The translations under genes and the position numbers were made by a program. This document shows, in pieces, positions 1-7,940 of a stretch of 64,000 nt of DNA. Origin of the DNA: Actinomadura spongiicola. Its GTDB lineage: Bacteria > Actinomycetota > Actinomycetes > Streptosporangiales > Streptosporangiaceae. Every line of letters starts with the position of its first letter. The first letter of the stretch is position 1. Where the stretch lies: contig NZ_QVNQ01000002.1 of assembly GCF_003432485.1 (NCBI RefSeq), forward strand, positions 1-64,000, given 5' to 3'. A model generated the notes under the pieces. It saw only the letters and a program-made list of their open reading frames with translations. It ran no database searches and had not been told where the DNA came from.

Positions 1-86
1 CCCTGCGGCCTCCTCGGAGCGGGCGGCACCACCCGCTGGAACAGCTCCCACAACTCCTCCGGCACCAGCCGCTCGACCATCTCCAC
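1..86 (-). mobile_element. IS5-family transposase, 5' end only (runs off the left edge)
   Basis: Reading the minus strand from a GTG at 86 gives VEMVERLVPEELWELFQRVV followed by PPAPRRPQG. This is the characteristic N-terminus of actinobacterial IS5/IS4-group DDE transposases, which start with a short 'LVPDELWxL...PP' block. Only about 28 residues are inside the window, so catalytic residues and element length cannot be judged. The element sits directly downstream of, and in a different frame from, the Cap4-like nuclease gene, which loses family resemblance at about 127. It is therefore the likely cause of that truncation. The exact insertion end is not certain; a short palindrome (GACGTCT-A-AGACGTC, 121-135) marks the junction zone. 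Confidence 0.75.
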
Positions 87-126
87 GGCCGCAGACTACC
101 GGCGCCAACCCAAATGAGATGACGTC

Positions 127-525
127 TAAGACGTCCTCGGGGTCGGCCGCCCGGTTGGTGACCAGGCGCAGGTCGGCGCTGCCGCTGTCCGCCGTCAACA
201 TCTTCCATGTCCTGGCGATCTTCGTGAGGATCGACGGCCCACCGTTGGCGCTGGGCTTGGTCAAATAGTCCTCGTTGACCGGTGTAGCGCTGTCAACCGC
301 GTACTTGACCTGCTTGTAGGTGTTTGGAGGAGCGTCCCGCAGCAGGACAACGTCGTCGAGGTTGCCCACACCCTCGAGTTCGACACCGACTGCGCGGACG
401 GGGTTGTGTGAGCGAGCGGCGGTCTCCCGAAGGAGGGTCAGGCAGGCCTCCCATGCGACGAGCCACTGGTAGTAGTCGCCGGTGGTGCGGACGCTGGTAG
501 GGCCGGCCGCGGGCAGATGGGTCAT
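127..525 (-). pseudogene. cap4: CBASS effector: Cap4-like dsDNA nuclease, truncated by an IS
   Basis: The ATG at 525 overlaps the TRIP13 stop as ATGA, so this is the fourth gene of the CBASS operon. The first ~133 codons contain VGVELEGVGNLDDVVLL (from about residue 46) and YKQVKY (from residue 70). These are the E...DDV...QxK pattern of the DUF4297/Cap4 nuclease fold found N-terminal to SAVED sensor domains. A later LRLVTNRAADPEDVL block matches the same family. After that the frame stays open to the window edge but reads sequence antiparallel or out of phase to a transposase, so the sensor half is absent. Known family members cleave dsDNA when their sensor domain binds a cyclic oligonucleotide. 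Without that domain this copy should not be activatable. Alternative reading: a different nuclease fused to DUF4297. Confidence 0.7.
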
Positions 526-1445
526 CGGCGTCTCTCGGTGAAGACGGGGGTCGGCTCCAGTTCTTCGGCGAGGTCGAGGAGGTCTTCATCAGTGACCGGC
601 CGGTCGGGGAAAGCGCGGAAGACGGCGGCCGGGACCAGTCGCTGGGTTAGGTCGGAGAACGTGTAGCCGGGCTGGTCACCGTTGGGGCCGGTGAGTTCCA
701 CGACCTTGCGGACGGTTTCCGGGCGGATGCCGAGCCCGTCGAGTGCCTGGCTGAGGACCGCGTAGCGCTGCTCATCGCTGGGGCGACTGAAAGTGAAGGT
801 GGCCGCTGCGCGACGCATGATGGCGGGGTCGAGAGTGGCGAGCCGGTTAGTGCACAGCACCACGACGACCGGGAGTCGGGCACCGGCAAGGCTGTCGATG
901 CCGGCCAGGAACGCGTCAACGCCGGCTCGGTCCTCGTGGTGCATCTGCTGGGCCTCGCGGGACTGCACCAGGGCATCGGCCTCGTCGACGACGAGGATTT
1001 GCACGGCGCGCGCACCGTGAGAGTCGGAGACGCGCTTGCCCATCATGTGCATGTGGGTGAAGGCGTCGCCGATGAGTGAGGTCATCTCACCTACCAGGCC
1101 GCTGCCACGAGTGGCGAGCTTGAGCCGGTACAAGTATACGGGCAGTTCGAGAAAGTCGGCGAGGTCGCAGCCGAAGGACTCGGCCAGGGCCGACTTACCG
1201 GAGCCGACGTCGCCGCCGAAGATGAACAGCGGCGCCCGGTCCTCGAAAAGGGTGAGAGCAGCGACATCGCCGTCGTGATAGGCGGCGGCCCAAGCCCGGA
1301 GCCGGTGGGGGTCCGCAAGGAGCGCGGTTTCTTTGCGTAGGCGGAGTTTTGTGTCGTCGAGGCCGACCAGGCGGTCGTAGCGCGCACGGCGGGTGGGCTC
1401 GGGCAGTTCGATGACGGGGTGGAACAGGTCGTCCTGGCTGGTCAC
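522..1445 (-). CDS. cap6: TRIP13/Pch2-like AAA+ ATPase (CBASS regulator Cap6)
   Basis: 307-residue AAA+ protein with Walker A GGDVGSGKSAL, Walker B ILVVDEADAL and a sensor-1 strand VVVLCTNRL. In type III CBASS this ATPase remodels the HORMA partner from its active closed form to the inactive open form and so switches off the CD-NTase. The assignment rests on the AAA+ motifs together with the immediately upstream HORMA and CD-NTase genes. The start is GTG at 1445, 30 bp after the HORMA stop. Its stop overlaps the ATG of the nuclease gene. No key ATPase residue appears to be missing. Confidence 0.9.
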   Translation of the reverse strand: MTSQDDLFHPVIELPEPTRRARYDRLVGLDDTKLRLRKETALLADPHRLRAWAAAYHDGDVAALTLFEDRAPLFIFGGDVGSGKSALAESFGCDLADFLELPVYLYRLKLATRGSGLVGEMTSLIGDAFTHMHMMGKRVSDSHGARAVQILVVDEADALVQSREAQQMHHEDRAGVDAFLAGIDSLAGARLPVVVVLCTNRLATLDPAIMRRAAATFTFSRPSDEQRYAVLSQALDGLGIRPETVRKVVELTGPNGDQPGYTFSDLTQRLVPAAVFRAFPDRPVTDEDLLDLAEELEPTPVFTERRR

Positions 1446-1475
1446 GTATTTATTCTTCCTGCCGATGACGCTGGA

Positions 1476-1997
1476 CTAGTAGGCGACGTAGACGTCGCGG
1501 GACACGCCAGCGCCGTTGCGGGCGTAGCCGTGCCCCGTAGTTGTGGTGCCCGTGAGAGCGCTCGGGGCGGTGCCGGTCGTCCGGGAGATCGGGAGGCTCT
1601 CCTTGACCCCGGCCTGCTCGCTGCTGGGCAGGAGCCAGAAGGCAGAGCTGTAGGTCAGGTGGCTGTGGAAGCCGTAGCCGGTGAGGTCGACCGGGTCCGG
1701 GAAGCTGCCCGGCCGTGAGTCCGTGAGCTGGCCTCCGACCGTGGCCTTGTATCGCAGGCGGAACTTCCAAGCGTTGGTCGCTGTGTCGCGGAAGCCATAG
1801 TCGACGGTGTCGAGAAATCCGCGGTCCAAGAGGATCGCGACTTCCTCGGCGTAGTTCTCGATGTTGTCGAGGCCGGGTTTGCCGTAGAGGTTGTGCAGTA
1901 GACGCAGATCGGCGCCGACTCTGCCTCCGACATACCGGGCGTCGGTGATCGTGAACGAAGCGGAGGCGGATCTCGTGTACGAGCCGGTCATGATCAC
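1476..1997 (-). CDS. cap7: Bacterial HORMA-domain protein (CBASS Cap7)
   Basis: About 173 residues, the normal size of bacterial HORMA proteins. The order of motifs (SYTRSASASFTITDARYVGG, then ADLRLLHNLYGKP, then YAEEVAILLDRGFLDTVDYG, and a Ser/Thr/Gly-rich tail ending RDVYVAY) is that of the HORMA-1 family. The flexible C-terminal tail is the 'safety belt' that TRIP13 unfolds. HORMA binds a closure peptide or a peptide signalling infection and then activates the CD-NTase. GTG at 1997 overlaps the CD-NTase stop as GTGA; an internal ATG at 1991 is an alternative start. Confidence 0.85.
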   Translation of the reverse strand: MIMTGSYTRSASASFTITDARYVGGRVGADLRLLHNLYGKPGLDNIENYAEEVAILLDRGFLDTVDYGFRDTATNAWKFRLRYKATVGGQLTDSRPGSFPDPVDLTGYGFHSHLTYSSAFWLLPSSEQAGVKESLPISRTTGTAPSALTGTTTTGHGYARNGAGVSRDVYVAY

Positions 1998-2992
1998 TCT
2001 CCCGGGAAGGTAGGGCCGAACAGCTCGCGCCAGGTATCGAGCGCCTCACTCTTGGTGGGCGCGTAGGCGGCCATCGAGATGGTCTCGAGGGCGGTCTTGG
2101 CGTGGTTCATCAGCCGTTGGCGGTCCTGCTCGGTGTAGCCGCATGCGACATTGTTCTCCGGGTTAACCGGGTCCCAGACCTGGATCGGGTGCGCCGTGGC
2201 ATTCACCGCCTCCGCCTTGTAGTAGTCGGTGAAGACGATCGGCGTCCTCAAGCCGGTGCGGACGATGTAGGAGAGAACCTGCTCGATCGCTGCCGGGTAG
2301 TCGTCGACCTGGAGCGGCTTGCCGTTCCAGCCGGCGTCCCAGAGGTGGGCCACCAGGAGTTCGAGCAGGAACGACTTGCAACGCAGTTCCGGGTCGGCCT
2401 CCTTGCTCTCGCGGATCCACGCCTTCAGCAGCCGGATCACTTCCCGGTAACCGTCACCGGCCTTGTCCTTGCGCGTCTGGATGAACTGCAGGTGCAGCGT
2501 GACCGAGGTGAGCACCTTGATGCCGTCGGAGGTGACCAGGTACCCCCGGTCATCCGGCTCGCCGGTGTACAGCACCGGCACGACGTCGATCTTCAAACCA
2601 CTGCCGCGCATAGTGATCCCAACGGCGTGGTCCGACAGCTTGAAGTCCTCCGCCTCCTTCGTTGCCCCATAGACCTCGATGCAGCGCTCTCGCAGCCAGC
2701 TCAGCATCGTCGAGACCTCGATATCGGTGTCCGTGGTCCGTAGGTAGGCGGCAACGTCCGCGTCCGACCCCGTGCCACTCCTGCGCCGGATCGCCGTGTG
2801 CTTGGCTGTGCTGCCAGACGCGCGGAGCTTCACCAGGTCAAAGTCCGGGTGGTCCGCGATGTAGTCCTCGAGCCGCTCCCGCAGGTAGTTAACCTGACGG
2901 CGGCGCTCCTTTGCCTCCTCCTTCGGCACGTTCACCTTGGACTGCGCGAACGCTTTGAGGACCTCGTGGTCAACGTAGCGCTCTCCCGCCAT
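1994..2992 (-). CDS. CD-NTase (cGAS/DncV-like cyclic oligonucleotide synthase)
   Basis: 332 residues from the ATG at 2992. An upstream in-frame extension to 3121 is non-conserved in character, and a GGAAGGA ribosome site precedes 2992. The nucleotidyltransferase signature is present: GS at residues 60-61, DAD at 77-79 and a third acidic residue in LKIDVVPV (D136). This is the polymerase beta-like active site that makes cyclic di- or trinucleotides. The C-terminal helical half carries LRCKSFLLELLVAHLW, typical of the family. It heads a four-gene operon with HORMA, TRIP13 and a nuclease, which defines type III CBASS; clade (CdnC or CdnD) is not resolved here. The product would activate the nuclease downstream, but that effector is broken. 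Confidence 0.88.
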   Translation of the reverse strand: MAGERYVDHEVLKAFAQSKVNVPKEEAKERRRQVNYLRERLEDYIADHPDFDLVKLRASGSTAKHTAIRRRSGTGSDADVAAYLRTTDTDIEVSTMLSWLRERCIEVYGATKEAEDFKLSDHAVGITMRGSGLKIDVVPVLYTGEPDDRGYLVTSDGIKVLTSVTLHLQFIQTRKDKAGDGYREVIRLLKAWIRESKEADPELRCKSFLLELLVAHLWDAGWNGKPLQVDDYPAAIEQVLSYIVRTGLRTPIVFTDYYKAEAVNATAHPIQVWDPVNPENNVACGYTEQDRQRLMNHAKTALETISMAAYAPTKSEALDTWRELFGPTFPGE

Positions 2993-3816
2993 GCCTGCCC
3001 GTCCTTCCCCCGAGAAGCTGATCGACAGAGCAACAGACCTACCATCCGCCACTGACAACCTCGTCCAACCGCTGAGCGCTACCGCAGCCTGCCCGCCCAC
3101 CACCAGCAAGACCATCGTCAAGAGAGTCTGCGCCGGACTCGAATGCGTCGTGGGCCTAACGAGCCGGTAGTGGTCAGGCTGCCGTTAGGCACGATGGGCG
3201 TTCCCCCATGCCCGGGCTTCCCCCAAGAGGGCCCAAACCCGCGCAATGACGCTCCACGGATAACCCCAACCACACGCGGGTGTCACGGTCGGAATCGCGA
3301 GGCGGCAGCGTGTCGGCAGCCCGGTGGGACATCGAGGCTCGTACAACCGAAATCCACGTCAACCGTGACAAGCAGCTTAGGAGCCGAGGGAAAACGTCCC
3401 GCTGATCACCAACTGCCCTGCGGGGACGGCCCCTCCTATCTGTGATGTACCCCCTACGGAAAACCACGCGCATGGCTGCACCCACAACCCCACCACCCAC
3501 CGCTGCCAACTAACAATCCCATCCCACTTCCCAATCCCCTGACCACACGGGCTGTGCCGACGGTTGATCGTTTACCGACCTCAACCTCGATCGGCGATGT
3601 CTACGGCGTAATGGTGGTAGCTGAGCCATTCAGGCCACACTTACATGACCGCGATCCGAGCCCGTACGCGGGGCACCATGCGCACGGGCTCCCGCGCTAA
3701 GGAGCTGGATTAGCTTGAGAAACTAACCCAAGAGGCTAAAACCATCGTTGGATCTCGGTATCCCGCTTACAGGGGGATGGGAAGACGCCCGACCACGCAG
3801 TCCCACGGCGTGCTCC
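2993..3816. other. Intergenic region upstream of the CBASS operon
   Basis: No convincing coding sequence on either strand; the short open frames lack ribosome sites and have random-looking composition. It should contain the CBASS promoter. A perfect 8-bp inverted repeat (GAGCCCGT at 3658-3665, ACGGGCTC at 3684-3691) could form a hairpin. A block around 3700-3780 is AT-richer than its surroundings but I recognise nothing in it. Confidence 0.4.
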
Positions 3817-3883
3817 GTCGCGCCCCCTCGTAGGGGCGATGAGGACCCGCGCACCGCTGGCACGTGTCGTTCACCGTGCAGGT
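3817..3883 (-). CRISPR. Stranded CRISPR repeat plus one spacer (relic of array 1)
   Basis: A repeat at 3817-3846 differs at two positions from the array 1 consensus. It is followed by a 37-nt spacer (3847-3883) that abuts the pseudo-repeat of the next feature. It is oriented like array 1 (crRNA sense on the minus strand) but separated from it by 1.5 kb of insertion-sequence remains. It is probably the leader-distal debris of the original array. Confidence 0.75.
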
Positions 3884-4004
3884 GTTGCGATCCTCGTAGG
3901 GGCGATGAGTGTCAGGTTCCCGTGTCTGCCGACGGCGAAAACCAATCTGTTGCAACCCCAGGGGCCGCTTGCAGGCCCAGGGAATGAAACTGCAGGTCAT
4001 AGTA
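3884..4004 (-). ncRNA. Second copy of the pseudo-repeat/spacer/pseudo-repeat guide-like element
   Basis: On the minus strand this region aligns over about 120 nt with 14364-14484. The shared order is a TACTAT -10-like box (3999-4004), CATTCCCTG, a degenerate repeat ending GGGGTTGCAAC (to 3949), a spacer-like stretch starting AGATTGGTTTTC (from 3948) with a later GCAGACACGGGA, and a pseudo-repeat (3912-3884) with one base deleted relative to the consensus. In ordinary CRISPR arrays spacers are not shared between loci. The shared 'spacer' therefore argues for a dedicated RNA gene that was duplicated. The first 12 nt match the cas-promoter site at 14320 at 10 positions; the remainder has diverged, so this copy may be decaying. 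Confidence 0.55.
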
Positions 4005-4084
4005 GCGGCACCTCTGGGGCCTGGGCGGGTTGGTGAGTTCACGTCCACGGGAGTGGTGTATGAGGCCTGTGTGACGTGTGACCG

Positions 4085-4938
4085 GTTCGTGTCGTGGTGG
4101 GTGGACATGGCGCGGCCGAGAATCCAGCGCGAGAACAGATCCTTCACCATCGCCAGATACAGCGGCCCCTCGGCGGTGTCGATCTGCGTGACGCCAAGCA
4201 CCACAACTCGTCCGGCGCTACGGCCGTGAAGTTGTGCACCAGGTCGGGCGCGACCGACGCTGGCCCAGCCAGGTCAGTGACTGCCTACGCCTGGGCGGAC
4301 GCCCGGCCAAGCCAACTCGGCCATCCGCGCCGCGACGGTGTTGGGGGAAGACCTTCCTTCCCACCTCGGGCGGCGACGGGTGATCCGCGAGGACCCGTAC
4401 GCCCGCCCGAGGCGGGTAAAAAGGAGCTTGACCTCCTCATCCAGTTCGCACTCGCTGTACGCGTGGAGTCGACTCACAGTTGTCCACTTGTAGAACCAGG
4501 GCAGCAAGCCCCTAGCGCGGCAGGCGATCACATGCGGGATATCGAACGCGATCAACTGCGCCACGATCACTGGCTCATCGAGTCCTTCACCCACAGGACC
4601 ACCGATCGCTTGAGCACGTCACGCTCCATCTCAAGCTCAGCCCGTTCCCTCTCCCATGCGGCCCGCTCAGCCCGCAACCGGGCCAACTCCTGGCGCTCGG
4701 ACTCGCCCAACTCTCCGCCCTGAGCCTGCCCCCTGTCGTTCTTCACCCAGTTTTGCAGCGTGTAGCGGCTGATCCCCAGATCCCGCGCGACTTGCGCCAC
4801 GGGCTTGCCGGTCTCCTTGACGATCCATACTGCTCCCGCGCGGAACCCTGGATCGAACTGGCGTTTCTTATCCCCACGCCCCAACCACCTCTCCTGTCCA
4901 GGTCTCCATGTTGCGGAGGGAAGCGCTGTGGCCACCAT
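4085..4938 (-). mobile_element. IS3-family element, degenerate (orfA plus broken orfB)
   Basis: From 4938 to 4567 the minus strand encodes an OrfA-like protein: KRQFDPGFRAGAVWIVKETG, a helix-turn-helix (VARDLGISRYTLQNWVKND) and an RLRAERAAWERERAELEMER leucine-zipper-like coiled coil. OrfB follows only in pieces. VAQLIAFDIPHVIACRARG...FYKW and NTVAARMAEL lie in one frame (4594-4274). TQIDTAEGPLYLAMVKDLFS and AMSTHHDT, from the DDE core, lie in another (4204 to about 4085). The C-terminal catalytic part is missing and the sequence changes abruptly to the guide-RNA-like element. The transposase is therefore inactive. Confidence 0.8.
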
Positions 4939-5104
4939 GCACTCCTCTCAACTGCGGCAACGTTACAGCTCCACCCGGTCAGAAGGAGAGAGAACGGCTC
5001 AAACTAATATCGATCCACATCACCAACGGCTACGTCCAGCAGGTGGTGTATAAGAAGGCCACCTCGTGATCTATCGGCTACTTAAGCACCTATTGCCTCA
5101 ATTG

Positions 5105-5377
5105 TCATGTCGGCATCATTGGTGTCGGTTTCTGGCCTACTCTCTGACACGCGGCCAGCAGTTCCACTCCCATGTAGCGGCGTTGCTCGGTCCATTCATC
5201 GTTCTGCTCGGCCAGTACGGCGCCGACGAGCCGGATGATGGCGGTGCGGTCGGGGAAGTTGCCGACCACGTCGGTGCGGCGGCGGATCTCCTTGTTCAGC
5301 CGCTCTTGAGGGTTGTTGGACCAGATCTGGCGCCAGACGGCCTCGGGGAACGCGGCGAAGGCCAGGATGTCGTCGCG
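5105..5377 (-). mobile_element. IS256-family (mutator-type) transposase, C-terminal fragment
   Basis: The minus strand from 5377 reads [58 protein letters not shown] and then [10 protein letters not shown] to a TGA at 5105. This is the very conserved C-terminal end of IS256-type transposases, including the [14 protein letters not shown] block. About three quarters of the protein is absent. Its upstream end joins directly to the middle of a CRISPR repeat (5377), so the deletion removed both transposase and array sequence. The region 4941-5104 between the two IS remains holds no gene. Confidence 0.85.
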
Positions 5378-6056
5378 GGGCGATGAGGACCCGCCTCCCG
5401 CTCATCGGCGGAGGTCGTCTTGCGGTGTTGCGAACCCTCGCAGGGGCGATGAGGACCTGCCCACGATCGGCAGGTCCGCGAGCGCGTGGCCGCGTTGCGA
5501 ACCCTCGTCGGGGCGATGAGGACTCTGGCGGCCGACCTCGACCGGGTTGCCTCCCGGTCGTTGCGACCCCTCGTAGGGGCGATGAGGACACTGACCGCCC
5601 AGACCCTGCTGTGGGGTCACATCACGTTGCGACCCCTCGTAGGGGCGATGAGGACATGACGTACTCGGGGTAGGCGCGCTTGCCTTCGCGTTGCGACCCC
5701 TCGTAGGGGCGATGAGGACCGGGGCAGGCGATCGAGGGCCGCCGGACGGCCAGAAGAGGTTGCGACCCCTCGTAGGGGCGATGAGGACGTCGCCCCGAAC
5801 GCCAGCAGCCCGACCATCGCAGCGCGTTGCGACCCCTCGTAGGGGCGATGAGGACTCAGCATCACAGGCAAGGAGACCCGGCAGGAACTGATGTTGCGAC
5901 CCCTCGTAGGGGCGATGAGGACCTGAGATCATCCGCGCGTTCTGCGCGGAACTCTCCCTGTTGCGACCCCTCGTAGGGGCGATGAGGACGGCCTGATCAT
6001 CGTGACGCCGCCGCAGCTGGGGAAATGTTGCGACCCCTCGTAGGGGCGATGAGGAC
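5377..6056 (-). CRISPR. CRISPR array 1: 10 full repeats plus one truncated, 10 spacers
   Basis: Repeats of 30 nt start at 5427, 5494, 5560, 5626, 5690, 5759, 5826, 5893, 5960 and 6027; a 14-nt repeat stump lies at 5377-5390. In crRNA sense (minus strand) the repeat begins GTCCTCATCGCCCCTACG and ends GTCGCAAC, the 8-nt handle expected after Cas6 cleavage, with an internal CCCCT/AGGGG stem. Spacers are 34-39 nt. The leader is on the right (6057-6191), so transcription runs leftward. The two oldest repeats (5427, 5494) carry an extra A in the stem and loop changes, consistent with age. The spacer at 5990-6026 reads LIIVTPPQLGK on the plus strand, resembling a phage terminase P-loop. Confidence 0.97.
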
Positions 6057-6191
6057 CCCACGATAAAGCTGCTGGTCATAGGTGGTGGGGTCAGTGGGTT
6101 TTTGGGGTGGTTTTCAGTGGACCTCCGGTAGTGCGGGTGAGCCCGGTGTGTCGCTGAAAGTTTGGCGCTGTGGAGGTGTCAAGGATCGAGG
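6057..6191 (-). promoter_or_regulatory. Leader of array 1
   Basis: About 130 nt lie between array 1 and the cas2 stop codon. On the minus strand it holds a perfect TTGACA -35 (6182-6177), a conserved middle block and a repeat-proximal CCAGCAGCTTTA motif. It aligns with the leader of array 2 over almost its whole length with few differences, including the -35. The pre-crRNA promoter and the spacer-integration signals should lie here. Confidence 0.85.
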
Positions 6192-6455
6192 TTAAAGGAT
6201 GTCGGTGGGCTCGGGTTCGGTGGCTCCCCAGGCGAGGCGCTGGGGAGTGGTGCCGGGTGGGAAGGTGTAGACGATGACGCTGTCGTAGGTGAGGTCGAGG
6301 GCGGTGTGGACGGCGTTTTTGAAGCGGCGTAGTTGGGCTGGGGTTAGTTGTCCTTCGAAGACGCTGCGTTGGACGTGGTGAAGGTATTGGCGGCACGTGC
6401 GCAGTATTACGGGGTTGCGTTCGACTGCGGTGTCGTAGACGACCACGACGTACAT
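6192..6455 (-). CDS. cas2: Cas2 (spacer-acquisition nuclease subunit)
   Basis: 87 residues. It begins MYVVVVYDTAVERNP, the ferredoxin-like first strand with the conserved Asp, and continues CRQYLHHVQRSVFEGQLT, a strongly conserved Cas2 block. Cas2 dimers bridge two Cas1 dimers during spacer integration. It is the last gene of the cas operon: ATG at 6455, 4 bp after the cas1 stop, and it abuts the array 1 leader. Confidence 0.97.
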   Translation of the reverse strand: MYVVVVYDTAVERNPVILRTCRQYLHHVQRSVFEGQLTPAQLRRFKNAVHTALDLTYDSVIVYTFPPGTTPQRLAWGATEPEPTDIL

Positions 6456-6459
6456 GGGG

Positions 6460-7446
6460 TCACCACCAGATTCGGAAGGGCTTGTAGGTGGTGTTCTCCA
6501 GGCAGTGGCGGGTTAGGGCCAGAGCGTCGAGGTAGAGGAGTTCGTCGTAGGCCACTGGGCGTGCCAAGGTGCGGTGGGTGACGGTGACGGCGAACTCGTC
6601 CCGGACGGTTTGGACGACGAGTTTGCGACCTGCTTCGCTGAGCATTGCCTGGTTGGTGTCGCTGTCGAAGTGGTGTTCTTTGAGTTGGTTGCGGCTGGCC
6701 ATGCGCAGGAGAAGGCGCTCGGCGAAGAGCGGTTTGAACATTTCTGCTAGGTCCAGGACGAGGGAGTGTCGTTGGCGTTCCATGCTGCTGTGCAGGAATG
6801 CGATGCCGCTGTGCAACGGGGTGAGGCGGACGGCGGTGAGGATGCGGGCGTACACGATGCCGTTGACGTAGCTGATGAAGGCGTTCCCGGCGTTCTTGGG
6901 TGGGCGGCGGCTGCGTCCGTCGAGTTGAAGCCATTCGGGGAGTTTGGTGTCGATGACGGCCCAGGCTGAGCGGCGGAAGGTTCCTTCGGCGCCCATGAGG
7001 TGGGCGGCGCTTTCGGCTTCGGCTATGGAGTTTTGTAGGGCGGCGTAGGGGCGGGCGAGGAGTTTGCGGTCAACGGTGCGGCGGACGTTGAAGGCTGTGG
7101 CGTCGACGATGTCGCGGGCGATTTTCAGGGCGGCGTCGGGGTTGCCGGCGAGCCGAGCCTGGGCGAGGACGGTCTCACCTGAGGTGCTGGTGTCAGAGGT
7201 CAGCAGGGACCCTGCGTAGTCGCCGTAGTAGCTGAGCATGTGCACGTTGATGCGGTGCCGGTTGAGGAGGGAGACGACCGCGGTGTTGATGTCGGTTTCG
7301 GCACAGGCGACGATGTCGCGCACATCGGTGATGGGGATATGGACGGCGGAGGCGTTCTCGCGTTCGATCAGCAGTGACTGGTCTTTGCGCCGGATCCGGC
7401 AGGGGCTTGTCAGCCAGTAGGTACGGGCAGCGGTCGGCAAGGTCAC
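6460..7446 (-). CDS. cas1: Cas1 (spacer integrase)
   Basis: 328 residues from a GTG at 7446 that overlaps the cas4 stop as GTGA. An ATG at 7476 inside cas4 is possible but would add ten residues of unclear value. Cas1 features are ENASAVHIPITDVRDIVACA, AEGTFRRSAW (candidate catalytic Glu), GIAFLHS (His) and SLVLDLAEMFKPLFAE (Asp). These are the three metal ligands of the integrase active site. It works with Cas2 and, in this subtype, Cas4, which selects PAM-containing prespacers. Confidence 0.96.
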   Translation of the reverse strand: MTLPTAARTYWLTSPCRIRRKDQSLLIERENASAVHIPITDVRDIVACAETDINTAVVSLLNRHRINVHMLSYYGDYAGSLLTSDTSTSGETVLAQARLAGNPDAALKIARDIVDATAFNVRRTVDRKLLARPYAALQNSIAEAESAAHLMGAEGTFRRSAWAVIDTKLPEWLQLDGRSRRPPKNAGNAFISYVNGIVYARILTAVRLTPLHSGIAFLHSSMERQRHSLVLDLAEMFKPLFAERLLLRMASRNQLKEHHFDSDTNQAMLSEAGRKLVVQTVRDEFAVTVTHRTLARPVAYDELLYLDALALTRHCLENTTYKPFRIWW

Positions 7447-7940
7447 TCCGTCCAGCAGTAGTCGGTGAAGCTGCATCCGCGGCAGGCGCTGCGGGCGAGG
7501 CGGGGTGGGGAGACGGGTAGAGCCGCGGTTGCCAGGACGGCGGTGATATCGGCTTCCGCTTGTGTCGCGTCCTGCTCGGTGTAAATCAGCTTTTTGGTTC
7601 GGCGGGTCTTGGGGTAGTGCAGGACAGCCCCTTGTGCGTCGACTCCGACGCGGTGGAGTCGGTGGCAGTAGTGGCGTGCTTGGGCTTCGTCTGCGGCGGT
7701 CGGTCTGCTGGACGATTTCACCTCGTGAACCCATTTCTGGCCGTCGACGAAGTCGAGGCGGGCTGCGCCGAGGTCCACGGGGGAGTGGCGACTGTAGGTG
7801 GTGTCATGGACGGCTTCGCCTAGTTGCACGGTTGCGTTCAGATGCTCGGGTCGGATGCCCCGCAGGAAGAGCCAGAGTTGTCGGCGGCAGTGGTAGAGGT
7901 ATTTGATGTGAGTGCCACCGACGTCTTCGGCTTCGATCAC
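7443..7940 (-). CDS. cas4: Cas4 (PAM-selecting exonuclease)
   Basis: 165 residues, normal for the family. One Cys near the N-terminus (YHCRRQLW, C18) and three at the C-terminus (CRGCSFTDYC) form the iron-sulfur cluster site. The RecB-like nuclease centre is represented by WVHEVKSSSRP. GTG at 7940 overlaps the cas3 stop as GTGA, and its stop overlaps cas1 likewise. Position between cas3 and cas1 is typical of type I-B. Confidence 0.95.
   Translation of the reverse strand: MIEAEDVGGTHIKYLYHCRRQLWLFLRGIRPEHLNATVQLGEAVHDTTYSRHSPVDLGAARLDFVDGQKWVHEVKSSSRPTAADEAQARHYCHRLHRVGVDAQGAVLHYPKTRRTKKLIYTEQDATQAEADITAVLATAALPVSPPRLARSACRGCSFTDYCWTE

Noticed and set aside
3143..3509. Overlapping short frames on both strands upstream of CBASS
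   Set aside because: Composition is random, no ribosome site is present and no motif is recognised.
3960..3990. GGGAATGAAAC-like tail suggesting a different CRISPR repeat family
   Set aside because: It belongs to the degenerate half of the guide-like element, and its counterpart at 14378-14400 reads differently. No array of this type exists here.
5402..6079. Repetitive minus-strand and plus-strand open frames
   Set aside because: They are translations of CRISPR repeats (HRPYEGSQ, GAMRT and similar).
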